Positions 16,712 through 24,501 of a DNA stretch of 64,000 nt are shown one piece after another (position 1 is the stretch's first letter; each line of letters begins with the position of its first letter). The notes under the pieces were generated by a model. It was not told the DNA's origin. It saw only the letters and a list, made by a program, of their open reading frames with translations, and searched no databases. A program made the translations under genes and the position numbers. The stretch is from an uncultured Bacteroidales bacterium (lineage in GTDB: Bacteria > Bacteroidota > Bacteroidia > Bacteroidales > FEN-979), in contig CAJBYO010000005.1 of assembly GCA_903959905.1 (NCBI GenBank), positions 212,674 through 276,673 on the forward strand, read 5' to 3'.

Positions 16712-17363
16712 ATAAAGAAGGAGATTCCGAAATTTTAAGTTTGGCTACCTGCTGTGATTCCATCAGGTCTTCAGGAAATGGCTTCAGCAATTCAACGAGT
16801 GAAGGGTCGGGGCCGGGTGAAATCCATCGCTGCTCGTCGTCCCTGCGCAGGATCACCGGCATGCGGTCGTGGATCTCACGTACCAGTTCGTTGGGGCTGG
16901 TGGTAATGATGGTGAATGAGCGGAGAATCTCCCCGTCGCCGGATACCCATTGATCCCACAATCCGGCAAAGCAAAATGCATCACCGTTTTTCAGTCCTAT
17001 TTGAAAAGGTATTGCCGCTTTGGTTTTCATTCCCTCTTTCTGAACATGTTTCCATTCGTAAAATCCTGTTGCCGGGATGAGGCATCTTTTATCGCGGAAT
17101 GCAGATCTGAAGGAGGGTTTTTCCGTCAGTGTTTCAGCCCGGGCATTGATTAATTTGTTCCCGATGGTGCGGTCTTTCGCCCACGACGGAACCAGCCCCC
17201 AACGGAAAAAGTTGAGCGTGTCGGGGGCTTCGTTGGTGATAACGGCCAGGGTTTGAGTGGGTGAGCAGTTGTAATTGGCCTTGTAAATGGCTGTGCGCAC
17301 CCTGATCCCGAACCGCTGCAGGATTAGGTCATCTTCGATGGCGAATGAGTAACGGCCGCACAT
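16695..17363 (-). CDS. SOS response-associated peptidase (SRAP, YedK/HMCES)
   Basis: 222 residues starting MCGRYSF; C2 is the residue that forms a thiazolidine link to abasic sites in single-stranded DNA once Met1 is removed, which fixes the start at 17363. Other conserved parts: NARAETLTEKPSF, ATGFYEWK and HDRMPVIL with the active His. It shields abasic sites from cleavage. It lies head to tail against the glycosylase gene, whose product makes abasic sites, a sensible pairing. Confidence 0.95.
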   Translation of the reverse strand: MCGRYSFAIEDDLILQRFGIRVRTAIYKANYNCSPTQTLAVITNEAPDTLNFFRWGLVPSWAKDRTIGNKLINARAETLTEKPSFRSAFRDKRCLIPATGFYEWKHVQKEGMKTKAAIPFQIGLKNGDAFCFAGLWDQWVSGDGEILRSFTIITTSPNELVREIHDRMPVILRRDDEQRWISPGPDPSLVELLKPFPEDLMESQQVAKLKISESPSLFTGPP

Positions 17364-17399
17364 GGATATTAAATTTCAAAATGCAAAGTGGGGAATTGG

Positions 17400-18083
17400 T
17401 TAAGTTTTTCCGGCGATGATGATAACGATTTCGCCTTTTACAGTTTTTTGATTAAAGTAAGCAATAAGTTCCTTAAGTGATCCGCGGATGTTTTCTTCAA
17501 AGATCTTTGTCAGCTCCCTGGAAACGCAGGCATGGCGGTCTTCTCCGAAATATTCGGTGAACTGTGTAAGTGCTTTGACCAGGCGGTGGGGTGATTCGTA
17601 GAAGATCATGGTTTTCTCTTCCATGGCCAGGGCTGTGAGCCTGGTATGCCTCCCTTTCTTGTGCGGCAGGAACCCTTCAAACACAAAATGATCGGAGGCG
17701 ATGCCCGAGTTGACCAGTGCAGGAACAAATGCTGTAGGCCCGGGAAGGCACTCCACCTGCAGCTCTGCCTCAATGCATGACCGCACAAGGAGGTATCCGG
17801 GGTCGGAAATTGCCGGGGTACCAGCATCGCTTACCAGGGCGCAGGTAGCACCGCCCCTCAGCCGCTCAAGGATGTTTTCAATGGTTTTGTGTTCGTTGAA
17901 AAGATGATGGGGCACCAGCTTTTTTTCAATGCCATAGTGTTTAAGCAGGTTTCCCGAAGTACGTGTGTCCTCTGCAAGAATGAAATCAACTTCTTTCAGA
18001 ATACGCAATGCCCGAAGCGTAATATCCTCCAGGTTTCCGATCGGCGTCGGCACAATATACAGTTGAGTAACACTCTTCCTCAC
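17400..18083 (-). CDS. rsmI: 16S rRNA 2'-O-ribose C1402 methyltransferase
   Basis: 227 residues of the tetrapyrrole-methylase fold: YIVPTPIGNLEDITLRAL at the start, AEDTRTSGNLLKHYGI, VSDAGTPAISDPG and CLPGPTAFVPALV with the SAM site, then FYESPHRL. Slightly shorter than E. coli RsmI, lacking its C-terminal extension, which is common in Bacteroidota. It fine-tunes the ribosomal P site. Independent from the two-component genes upstream by a 48-base gap with TTTCACCA repeats. Confidence 0.95.
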   Translation of the reverse strand: MRKSVTQLYIVPTPIGNLEDITLRALRILKEVDFILAEDTRTSGNLLKHYGIEKKLVPHHLFNEHKTIENILERLRGGATCALVSDAGTPAISDPGYLLVRSCIEAELQVECLPGPTAFVPALVNSGIASDHFVFEGFLPHKKGRHTRLTALAMEEKTMIFYESPHRLVKALTQFTEYFGEDRHACVSRELTKIFEENIRGSLKELIAYFNQKTVKGEIVIIIAGKT

Positions 18084-18102
18084 TTTCCTCCCTTTCGCTC
18101 AT

Positions 18103-18125
18103 TCACCATTTCACCATTTCGCTGT
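18103..18125. repeat. TTTCACCA short tandem repeat
   Basis: Two and a half copies of CATTTCAC/CATTTCGC between rsmI and rprY, the same wording as the longer array at 8762-8835. Confidence 0.5.
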
Positions 18126-18131
18126 TTGATT

Positions 18132-18833
18132 TCAGGTATTCATCACAAGCTTAAAACCAACCCCATGCACATTGAGCAACTCCACACGAGGATCATCTTT
18201 AAGGTACTTCCGAAGTTTGACGATGTATACGTCCATGCTGCGTGCATTGAAATAACTGTCGTCATTCCATATTTCCTTCAGGGCAGTGTGGCGGTCAAGA
18301 ACGTCGTTGGCGTGGGTGCAAAGCAGTTTTAACAGTCCGGCCTCCTTTGATGTCAGTTTCTGCTCCTTGCTGCGGATGATGAGGGTTTGACGGTTGAAGT
18401 CAAAGGTATAATTGCCAATCGTATAGAGGTTATCGCTGGCGGTGGATTTCAGGGTGTCATCGGTTCGGCGCAGAATGGCCTGCATGCGGAGCAGCAGTTC
18501 TTCCATGCTGAATGGCTTGGTGATGTAGTCGTCGGCCCCGATTTCAAATCCTTTCAGTTTATCTTCCTGCAGGGCTTTCGCTGTCAGGAACAGGATGGGC
18601 ACCTTCCGGTTAGCGGCCCTGATCTCTGTCGCCGCCGTGAATCCGTCTTTCACCGGCATCATGATGTCAAGGATGCAGATGTCAAACTCTTTCCGCAAAA
18701 AGAAATCAACGGCTTCCTGCCCGTTGACACAAAGGGTGGTTGCATAGCCTTTTGCTTCCAGGTAGTTTTTCAGGATATTTCCGAGGTTACGGTCATCTTC
18801 TGCCAGCAATAGTCGTGTTTGATTCTTATCCAT
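18132..18833 (-). CDS. rprY: OmpR-family response regulator, RprY-like
   Basis: 233 residues. The receiver domain has AEDD at 11-14, the phosphorylation site D56 (CILDIMMP) and K106-region FLTAKAL; the C-terminal winged helix carries the OmpR pattern LTSKEAGLLKLLCTHANDVLDR and the end MDVYIVKLRKYLKDDPRVEL. Partner of the sensor kinase encoded 33 bases upstream. RprX/RprY is a known Bacteroides pair linked to oxygen/thiol redox response; the assignment rests on gene order and wording and is moderate. Confidence 0.88.
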   Translation of the reverse strand: MDKNQTRLLLAEDDRNLGNILKNYLEAKGYATTLCVNGQEAVDFFLRKEFDICILDIMMPVKDGFTAATEIRAANRKVPILFLTAKALQEDKLKGFEIGADDYITKPFSMEELLLRMQAILRRTDDTLKSTASDNLYTIGNYTFDFNRQTLIIRSKEQKLTSKEAGLLKLLCTHANDVLDRHTALKEIWNDDSYFNARSMDVYIVKLRKYLKDDPRVELLNVHGVGFKLVMNT

Positions 18834-18866
18834 CGGATGTTTTCTAAAGTTCGGGCAAGATACGAT

Positions 18867-20153
18867 TTATTCTTTTATCACGAATGGAAGGAACACCTTG
18901 AACCTGCTGCCCTTGTTCGGTTCACTTTCCAGGCTGATCTTCCCGTGATGTTCTTCCACGATGGCTTTCACATAACTCAGACCCAGTCCGAACCCCCTCA
19001 CTTCATGGATGTTGCCGGTGGGTACGCGGTAGAGTTTGTCAAATATCTTTTTCTGCTCGTTTTTCCCGATGCCGATCCCGTTGTCTTCAATCGTGATGGT
19101 TACCCCGCTGCCCGTATTCTCTGTGATGATCCGGATGGCGGGTTTTTTGGGAGAATATTTGTTGGCATTGTCGAGCAGGTTGTATATCAGGTTGGTTACA
19201 TGAACCTTGTCGCCTTCGATCAACGGCCTTGTTGCCTTGAATCTTCGCTTGATCTCACCGTCTTTGATCTCCACCTGTATCCTCAGGTTCTTGATTACAT
19301 CGGCAATGATCTCGTGCAGGTTGATGGTTTCCCGGTTCATCTTCAGCTGGCCCTTGTCAATCACTGCCGTCTGCAGGATCTTCTCTGCCATGCCTGCAAG
19401 GCGCTTGTTCTCTTCCTCAATCATCGACAAGTAGCTGTCGAGCATCTCCCCCGACCCGCGGAGGTCTTTGTCGCTCAGTGCTTCACAGGCAAGAGCAATC
19501 GTGGAGATCGGGGTTTTAAACTCATGGGTCATGTTGTTGATGAAATCATTCTTCATCTCGGAAAGCCTCTTCTGTCGGAAAATCGTAGCAATCGTATAGG
19601 TGAACGAATACACAATGACAATGATCAGGATGATCGAAATGAGCAGCATACCCCAGAGTTCAGTGAGCAGGAACTGCTTTTCACGGGGGAAATAGATCAG
19701 CAGGTATTCAGGGCTGGTATAAATATCTGTCTGAAACAGGATAAAGGCATTTCCTTTTTCAATCAGTTCGTTGCGGAAGTTGGGCGACTTCTCCATCAGG
19801 AACTCCTGGCGTTCAGGTTTGTAAATGCAGAATTCATACCGGGTATCCACACCCCTGATGTTGAGTTGCAGGCGGATCAGGGAATCAAGGTCGCTGGTGG
19901 TCAGAATGCTGTCGTAGGGAAGGTGCCTGTTAAAGTTGAGCATACCTTCGTACTGGTTGACCAGCATCGCCTTTGTGCGCTCCATCCGCTCCACTTTCTG
20001 TACAACCTTTACCATGGATTCATTCACACTTCGCCTGAAATTGGCCTCTTTGATGGCAGAGGCGCTCTGTATCCAGTAAATCTGGATGCCCATCAGCCCG
20101 ATCAGGGCAAACGTCATGGCGATGATTGTAAATATGATGATCCGTTTGTTCAT
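18867..20153 (-). CDS. rprX: sensor histidine kinase, RprX-like
   Basis: 428 residues: membrane segment near 5-28, a sensor domain of about 140 residues outside the membrane, a second segment near 170-192, then HisKA with THEFKTPIST and an ATPase domain with NLLDNANKYS, DNGIGIG and GFGLGLSY. It phosphorylates the regulator encoded next. A perfect -7 element (TACCTTTG on the minus strand, 20159-20166) sits so close to the ATG that the message may have almost no leader. The antisense strand holds a 460-codon open frame with no protein-like features. Confidence 0.92.
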   Translation of the reverse strand: MNKRIIIFTIIAMTFALIGLMGIQIYWIQSASAIKEANFRRSVNESMVKVVQKVERMERTKAMLVNQYEGMLNFNRHLPYDSILTTSDLDSLIRLQLNIRGVDTRYEFCIYKPERQEFLMEKSPNFRNELIEKGNAFILFQTDIYTSPEYLLIYFPREKQFLLTELWGMLLISIILIIVIVYSFTYTIATIFRQKRLSEMKNDFINNMTHEFKTPISTIALACEALSDKDLRGSGEMLDSYLSMIEEENKRLAGMAEKILQTAVIDKGQLKMNRETINLHEIIADVIKNLRIQVEIKDGEIKRRFKATRPLIEGDKVHVTNLIYNLLDNANKYSPKKPAIRIITENTGSGVTITIEDNGIGIGKNEQKKIFDKLYRVPTGNIHEVRGFGLGLSYVKAIVEEHHGKISLESEPNKGSRFKVFLPFVIKE

Positions 20154-20158
20154 TTACG

Positions 20159-20166
20159 CAAAGGTA
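20159..20166 (-). promoter_or_regulatory. -7 element of rprX
   Basis: Perfect TACCTTTG on the minus strand ending 6 bases before the ATG at 20153. No -33 TTG at normal spacing. Confidence 0.4.
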
Positions 20167-20244
20167 TCAAAAAATGGGCCTGCCGATTTAACAATTTTTA
20201 ACGTATATTAATATTCTTTAACAGATTAGCATGCAGTATTGGCG

Positions 20245-20374
20245 TAATTTTGCACTGCAAGTTTATTTAAAAATATTTCAGGCAGTTGTTCTGAGCAAAC
20301 AACAAATGCCGCGTACTGAAGCAGAATTTGTTTATTGGTTTTTTAGGGTCATGATTTTCATGACCCTTTTTTTT
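20245..20374 (+). ncRNA. candidate small structured RNA, about 120 bases
   Basis: A perfect -7 element TAATTTTG (20245-20252) is followed about 120 bases later by a strong intrinsic terminator, with no reading frame between. The predicted transcript (about 20258-20374) folds into an internal arm: UUCA at about 20277 pairs with UGAA near 20321, enclosing GGCA-GUUGU/ACAAC-UGCC. Flanking A-rich and U-rich stretches could close it. Its length and single long stem with a bulge recall 6S-type RNAs, but I cannot align it, so the class is open. A leader for purN is excluded because purN reads the other way. Confidence 0.5.
20346..20374 (+). terminator. rho-independent terminator of the small RNA
   Basis: GGGTCATGA (20346-20354), loop TTT, TCATGACCC (20358-20366) is a perfect 9-bp stem followed by eight T (20367-20374) on the plus strand. 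On the minus strand there is no T tract on the exit side, so it does not serve purN. Confidence 0.85.
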
Positions 20375-20376
20375 AC

Positions 20377-20439
20377 CTGTCACCCGTCACCTGTCACGCG
20401 TCACCCGTCACCCGTCACCTGTCACGCGTCACCCGTCAC
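20377..20439. repeat. nine-copy 7-bp tandem repeat, (C/G)(T/C)GTCAC
   Basis: Exactly nine heptamers CTGTCAC, CCGTCAC or GCGTCAC follow each other without gaps. The last copies overlap the final codons of purN. A four-copy array of the same unit lies at 27228-27255. Confidence 0.9.
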
Positions 20440-21001
20440 GCCCCACCACCCCCTCAATCACCTCCGCAAACCATCTATACTCCAGTTCATGAACTTTTTC
20501 TGCCAGGCTCTCTGCGGTATCATCTTCGGAAACGGGGCATTTCGCCTGGAAAATGATTCGCCCCTCGTCATAGTTCTCGTCTACATAGTGAATCGTGATG
20601 CCGGATTCATGTTCACCGGAATCAATAACAGCCTGGTGAACTTTCATTCCGTACATGCCTTTGCCGCCGAACCCGGGCAGCAGGGCAGGGTGGATGTTCA
20701 GTATTTTTCCGGGGAAGGCTGAAATGATCTTCTGAGGAATGAGCCAGAGGAAACCGGCCAGGACCAGGTAATCAATGCGGTATGATCTCAGCGTTTCAAG
20801 AACCTGGCCTGTCTCATAAAAGGAGTCCCGGTTGAAGACCATGGTTGGAATGCCAAGTTTAACGGCACGTTCCAGCACAAATGCGTCCGGTTTGTTCGAC
20901 AAAACAAGACAGACGGAAACAGAGGGGTGTCCTGAAAAATATTCAGCAATTCTTTGGGCATTTGAGCCGTTACCGGAGGCAAACACAGCTAATCGTGGCA
21001 T
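20429..21001 (-). CDS. purN: phosphoribosylglycinamide formyltransferase
   Basis: 190 residues from the ATG at 21001 (MPRLAVFASGNGSN). An upstream ATG at 21025 is rejected because a perfect -7 promoter element covers it. PurN motifs: FASGNGSNAQ at the start, NIHPALLPGFGGKGMYG with the catalytic N and H, and HESGITIHYVDENYDEG with the catalytic Asp. It formylates GAR with 10-formyl-THF in purine synthesis. The last codons run into a 7-bp tandem repeat. Monocistronic. Confidence 0.95.
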   Translation of the reverse strand: MPRLAVFASGNGSNAQRIAEYFSGHPSVSVCLVLSNKPDAFVLERAVKLGIPTMVFNRDSFYETGQVLETLRSYRIDYLVLAGFLWLIPQKIISAFPGKILNIHPALLPGFGGKGMYGMKVHQAVIDSGEHESGITIHYVDENYDEGRIIFQAKCPVSEDDTAESLAEKVHELEYRWFAEVIEGVVGRDG

Positions 21002-21022
21002 ATCGAAATGAATGTTGACCCG

Positions 21023-21030
21023 CAAAAGTA
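21023..21030 (-). promoter_or_regulatory. -7 element of purN
   Basis: TACTTTTG on the minus strand, perfect match to TAnnTTTG; transcript start predicted near 21016, so translation should begin at 21001. Confidence 0.5.
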
Positions 21031-21197
21031 CAAAACCCCCCCGATCAATTGAGTAAACCTAACGGTTTATCGTCATAAAATGCTGATGCAAAATAAAAAA
21101 GGGTTTTCAAGTCTGAATATAGAACCCTTACAAAATTTCTAACATTCACAATACCAATGGCATGGATTTTATAATTGTTAAAAATTCTTAAATTATG

Positions 21198-21228
21198 TTG
21201 CTTGGATGGAAGAATATTCTTTTCTTTG
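21198..21228 (+). promoter_or_regulatory. promoter of acpP
   Basis: TTG at 21198-21200, 20 bases, then TTTCTTTG (21221-21228), one mismatch to TAnnTTTG. Predicted start near 21234, about 22 bases before the ATG. Confidence 0.45.
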
Positions 21229-21255
21229 CACTCGTTTAACCAAAAAACAATTAAC

Positions 21256-21492
21256 ATGTCTGACATTGCAGCAAAAGTAAAAGCTATCATCGTTGATAAG
21301 CTTGGTGTTGATGAGAGTGAAGTAACCATCGAAGCTAGCTTCACCAATGACCTTGGTGCTGACTCACTTGACACCGTAGAACTGATCATGGAATTCGAAA
21401 AAGAATTCGATATTGCCATTCCTGACGATCAGGCCGAAAAGATCAGCACGGTTGGAGAAGCCATCGCCTACATTGAGAATAACACCAAATAG
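21256..21492 (+). CDS. acpP: acyl carrier protein
   Basis: 78 residues from the ATG at 21256 (MSDIAAKVK); the longer open frame upstream includes the promoter. Acidic four-helix carrier with the phosphopantetheine serine S37 in [13 protein letters not shown]. Carries growing fatty acids. Two strong hairpins separate it from fabF, likely letting acpP be expressed above fabF. Confidence 0.97.
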   Translation: MSDIAAKVKAIIVDKLGVDESEVTIEASFTNDLGADSLDTVELIMEFEKEFDIAIPDDQAEKISTVGEAIAYIENNTK

Positions 21493-21515
21493 ATTTGCCA
21501 ACTGGCAAGGCTATT

Positions 21516-21533
21516 CCCGGAGGTTTCTCCGGG
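21516..21533 (+). terminator. hairpin after acpP
   Basis: CCCGGAG-GTTT-CTCCGGG, a perfect 7-bp stem 23 bases after the acpP stop. The following ATTAATTT is only weakly U-rich, so partial termination or 3' end protection is more likely than full termination. Confidence 0.6.
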
Positions 21534-21550
21534 ATTAATTTAAGGAATTT

Positions 21551-21573
21551 TAACCCCGCACTCAGCGGGGTTA
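21551..21573 (+). terminator. second hairpin between acpP and fabF
   Basis: TAACCCCGC-ACTCA-GCGGGGTTA, a perfect 9-bp stem, 33 bases before the fabF start. No T tract; it may act as an attenuator or RNA-stability element. Confidence 0.55.
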
Positions 21574-21605
21574 TCCATTAACCAATGAACCTAAAATCGT
21601 AAAAC

Positions 21606-22856
21606 GTGGAATTAAGGCGAGTTGTAGTAACTGGTCTTGGAGCGCTTACACCCATCGGGAATTCCGTTCAGGAATTTTGGAACAACCTGATCAATGGAGT
21701 GAGCGGTGCCGGGCCTATCACACGGTTTGATGCCTCCAAATTCAAGACTCAGATTGCTTGTGAAGTGAAGAACTTCAGCGCGGATAACTACTTTGACCGT
21801 AAAGAGGTCAGGAAGTACGACCGTTGTTCTCATTTTGGAATCGTTTGTGCTGACGAGGCTTTTATTGACTCCGGCCTTGACCTGGCAGCAATTGACCTCG
21901 ATCGTATCGGGGTTATCTGGGCTTCAGGAATTGGCGGACTGGAAACGTTTGCCAGCGAAGTGACCGCATTTGCGCTGGGCGACGGAACTCCAAGGTTCAA
22001 CCCGTTCTTCATTCCGAAGATGATCTCCGACATTACGGCCGGCCACATCTCCATGAAATATGGATTTCACGGGCCGAATTTTGCCACGGTTTCAGCCTGC
22101 GCATCTTCAGCCAATGCGCTGGTAGATGCATTCAACTACATCCGCCTGGGCAAAGCTGACGCATTCATCGCCGGGGGTTCAGAAGCGGCCATTACACCTG
22201 TCGGGCTTGGCGGATTCAACGCCATGCACGCTCTTTCAACCCGGAATGATGACCCGTTAACTGCTTCCCGTCCGTTTGACAAAGACCGCGACGGGTTCGT
22301 GATGGGCGAAGGGGCTGGTGCGCTTGTTTTTGAAGAACTTGAGCATGCCATAGCACGGGGTGCAAAGATCTATGCCGAAATCGTTGGCGGAGGACTCTCC
22401 GCAGATGCACACCATATGACGGCACCGCACCCGGAGGGACTCGGGGCTATCCTGTCGATGCGTACAGCCCTCTCGGATGCAGGCATCACCATTGAAGACA
22501 TTCAACACATTAACACACATGGCACATCCACACCGGCAGGCGATATTGCTGAACCAAAAGCGATTGTCAGTCTTTTTGCGGAACATGCCAAAAACGTCAA
22601 CATCAACTCAACCAAATCCATGACCGGGCACCTGCTGGGCGCCGCCGGGGCTGTTGAGTCAATTGCGACACTCCTTGCTGTGCGGAATGATATCATTCCT
22701 CCAACCATCAACCATTTCACGGATGATCCCGATATCGCCCCCCTGAACTTCACCTTCAACAAGGCGCAGCACCGGGTTGTGAACTATGCACTGAGCAACA
22801 CATTTGGTTTTGGCGGCCACAATGCCACCGTTATCTTCACAAAATATAAGGGATAA
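21606..22856 (+). CDS. fabF: beta-ketoacyl-ACP synthase II
   Basis: 416 residues starting at a GTG (21606): ELRRVVVTGLGALTPIG. Catalytic C165 (TVSACASS), then the two His of the triad in NTHGTSTPAGD and SMTGHLLGAAGA, and the closing NTFGFGGHNATVIF. It condenses malonyl-ACP with acyl-ACP in fatty acid elongation. Classic Bacteroidota order acpP-fabF-rnc. Confidence 0.97.
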   Translation: MELRRVVVTGLGALTPIGNSVQEFWNNLINGVSGAGPITRFDASKFKTQIACEVKNFSADNYFDRKEVRKYDRCSHFGIVCADEAFIDSGLDLAAIDLDRIGVIWASGIGGLETFASEVTAFALGDGTPRFNPFFIPKMISDITAGHISMKYGFHGPNFATVSACASSANALVDAFNYIRLGKADAFIAGGSEAAITPVGLGGFNAMHALSTRNDDPLTASRPFDKDRDGFVMGEGAGALVFEELEHAIARGAKIYAEIVGGGLSADAHHMTAPHPEGLGAILSMRTALSDAGITIEDIQHINTHGTSTPAGDIAEPKAIVSLFAEHAKNVNINSTKSMTGHLLGAAGAVESIATLLAVRNDIIPPTINHFTDDPDIAPLNFTFNKAQHRVVNYALSNTFGFGGHNATVIFTKYKG

Positions 22857-23604
22857 CATAACCTTGATTTTCAGACGGAATAAACCGGTTGGCGCTGAGT
22901 TTTCATCCGATAAACAACTTAAACAGGCAATAAAAAGTATTCTTGGGTACAAGCCCGGGAATATTTATTTGTATCACCTGGCATTTCTGCATAAATCGGC
23001 TACACAGGAAACAAACAACGGGATCAGGATCAATAACGAACGCCTCGAATTCCTTGGCGATGCCATCCTTGATGCTGTGGCAGCTGATTACCTTTTTAAA
23101 ACATTCCCAACCAAAGACGAGGGGTTCCTGACGGAGATGCGGTCAAAGATCGTGAGCCGGGTGATGCTGAACAAACTGTCACAGAAAATGGGACTTGATC
23201 AGCTGATCCAGCTTGACAATTCATCGGCCGGCACCTTCAGGTCGTTCATGGGAGATGCTTTTGAAGCGCTTATCGGGGCCATGTACCTCGATAAGGGATA
23301 TGACTTTACACGGAAAACAATTCTCGACAGGATCATCAGCCGCTATTTCAATATTGATGAACTCGTAAACCAGGAGGTGAACTTTAAAAGCAAAATCATC
23401 GAATGGGCCCAGCGTGAAAAGAAGTCAACCCAGTTTATGGTGGTTGACGAAGTTGGTACCGGGTATAAAAAACAGTATATCGTAGAACTCCTTGTTGAAG
23501 GGGAAGCCATTGCCCGCGGACAGGATTATTCCATTAAAGGGGCGGAACAGAATGCTGCCGAAAAATCATGGCAAAAAATAAATGGGGAAACCATTGACCT
23601 TTGA
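22804..23604 (+). CDS. rnc: ribonuclease III
   Basis: Up to 266 residues. The RNase III signature NNERLEFLGDAILDAV and the second metal-site helix GDAFEALIGAMYLDKG are present, followed by a double-stranded RNA-binding domain ending GAEQNAAEKSWQKI. Starts at 22804 or 22822 overlap fabF by 35-53 bases; a TTG at 22864 would not. Related Bacteroides proteins have an N-terminal stretch like IKLLFRK matching NITLIFRR here, which favours the overlapping starts. It processes rRNA and other double-stranded RNA. Confidence 0.93.
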   Translation: MVLAATMPPLSSQNIRDNITLIFRRNKPVGAEFSSDKQLKQAIKSILGYKPGNIYLYHLAFLHKSATQETNNGIRINNERLEFLGDAILDAVAADYLFKTFPTKDEGFLTEMRSKIVSRVMLNKLSQKMGLDQLIQLDNSSAGTFRSFMGDAFEALIGAMYLDKGYDFTRKTILDRIISRYFNIDELVNQEVNFKSKIIEWAQREKKSTQFMVVDEVGTGYKKQYIVELLVEGEAIARGQDYSIKGAEQNAAEKSWQKINGETIDL

Positions 23605-23649
23605 CCTGAGAATGGCTATCTTTGTTAAAATCTTGCAAAGAGCCTTGCC

Positions 23650-24111
23650 ATGGCAAAAAAAATTGTTCTTGAAACAAGATCAGAACCCACCCTTTTTACC
23701 CTTTTTGGTATCTCCTGCCATCTAAAGGATTACAGGCTTTCTTATCACATCAATCAACGGTTTGAGTTGTCATTTGTAAAAATGGATGATTTCCAGGGTT
23801 ATTCCTTTTATTTCTGCCGCGACGAAGATTGTTTCAACACCTACTATTTGCTGGGAAACCGCAGCCAGGAGGCCATCCTGATGCCTGAGCTGAAGCAAAC
23901 CGACTTTATCCTGCTGGTGGAAGGGCCGTTTAAAAAGGCGCAGAAAGAACAGCTTCTCAGTAAGATTAAGGGGGTTCAGAGTGTATTAACTGCCTTTGAA
24001 GTCAGGTTTGAAACCATTAAAAACTACGAACTTATGCTCACTGATCTGGAACTCCATCTCATGACCATCATGAAAGAGACCAGGATCAAATACTCAATTA
24101 CTAAAAAATAG
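23650..24111 (+). CDS. IPExxxVDY family protein
   Basis: 153 residues of a small Bacteroidota-specific family that sits next to rnc. The name-giving motif is degenerate here (ILMPELKQTDFILLVEG in place of IPExxxVDYLL). Function unknown. In relatives it usually precedes pyruvate kinase; here a phasin-like gene follows after 12 bases. Its stop codon overlaps the Shine-Dalgarno sequence of that gene. Confidence 0.8.
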   Translation: MAKKIVLETRSEPTLFTLFGISCHLKDYRLSYHINQRFELSFVKMDDFQGYSFYFCRDEDCFNTYYLLGNRSQEAILMPELKQTDFILLVEGPFKKAQKEQLLSKIKGVQSVLTAFEVRFETIKNYELMLTDLELHLMTIMKETRIKYSITKK

Positions 24112-24115
24112 GAGG
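24110..24115 (+). promoter_or_regulatory. strong Shine-Dalgarno sequence of the phasin-like gene
   Basis: AGGAGG eight bases before the ATG at 24124. Such sites are rare in Bacteroidota, and almost no other gene in the window has one. Confidence 0.75.
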
Positions 24116-24123
24116 AACCTACC

Positions 24124-24480
24124 ATGTTTGAAGATTTGAAGAAAACAATCGACAAAGGTCTTGATGTTGCATTTATGAATGCAGAAAAGCTTGCCCAGGC
24201 TGCCAAGGACCTTGCAAAGGAGAACAAACTCACAAAGGAAGAAGCGAAAAAGCTTTATGAACATCTGCTGAAAAAATCTGAAGAGGCCAAAAAAACGGTT
24301 GAAGCAGATTTGCAGGGCCTTGTGAAAAGCACCCTGAAAAAGATGAATGTGGTTACAAAGGATGATCTGAAAAAGCTTGAAGACCGGATCAAAAAGCTGG
24401 AATCAGGTGGCAAGGCGCCAGTCAAAGCCAAGTCTGTCCCTAAGGCTGTAAAAAAGGCAAAAGCCAGTCCAAAAAAATAA
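24124..24480 (+). CDS. phasin-like coiled-coil protein
   Basis: 118 residues: an amphipathic helix (MFEDLKKTIDKGLDVAF), long Ala/Lys/Glu helices likely forming a coiled coil to about 95, and a Lys/Ala/Pro-rich tail (PKAVKKAKASPKK) like the PhaF/histone-H1-like tails. Phasins coat polyhydroxyalkanoate granules and may tether them to DNA. No PHA synthase is in the window. It is followed 21 bases later by the ABC1 kinase gene, a pairing seen in many bacteria. Confidence 0.75.
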   Translation: MFEDLKKTIDKGLDVAFMNAEKLAQAAKDLAKENKLTKEEAKKLYEHLLKKSEEAKKTVEADLQGLVKSTLKKMNVVTKDDLKKLEDRIKKLESGGKAPVKAKSVPKAVKKAKASPKK

Positions 24481-24501
24481 CCGGTACTTAATTTTTCAAC
24501 C

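Noticed and set aside
18819-20201. 460-codon open frame antisense to the histidine kinase
   Set aside because: The kinase on the other strand has all expected motifs; the antisense frame has no protein-like pattern and reflects codon bias.
20377-20439. CRISPR-like array
   Set aside because: Units are 7 bp with no spacers; it is a simple tandem repeat.
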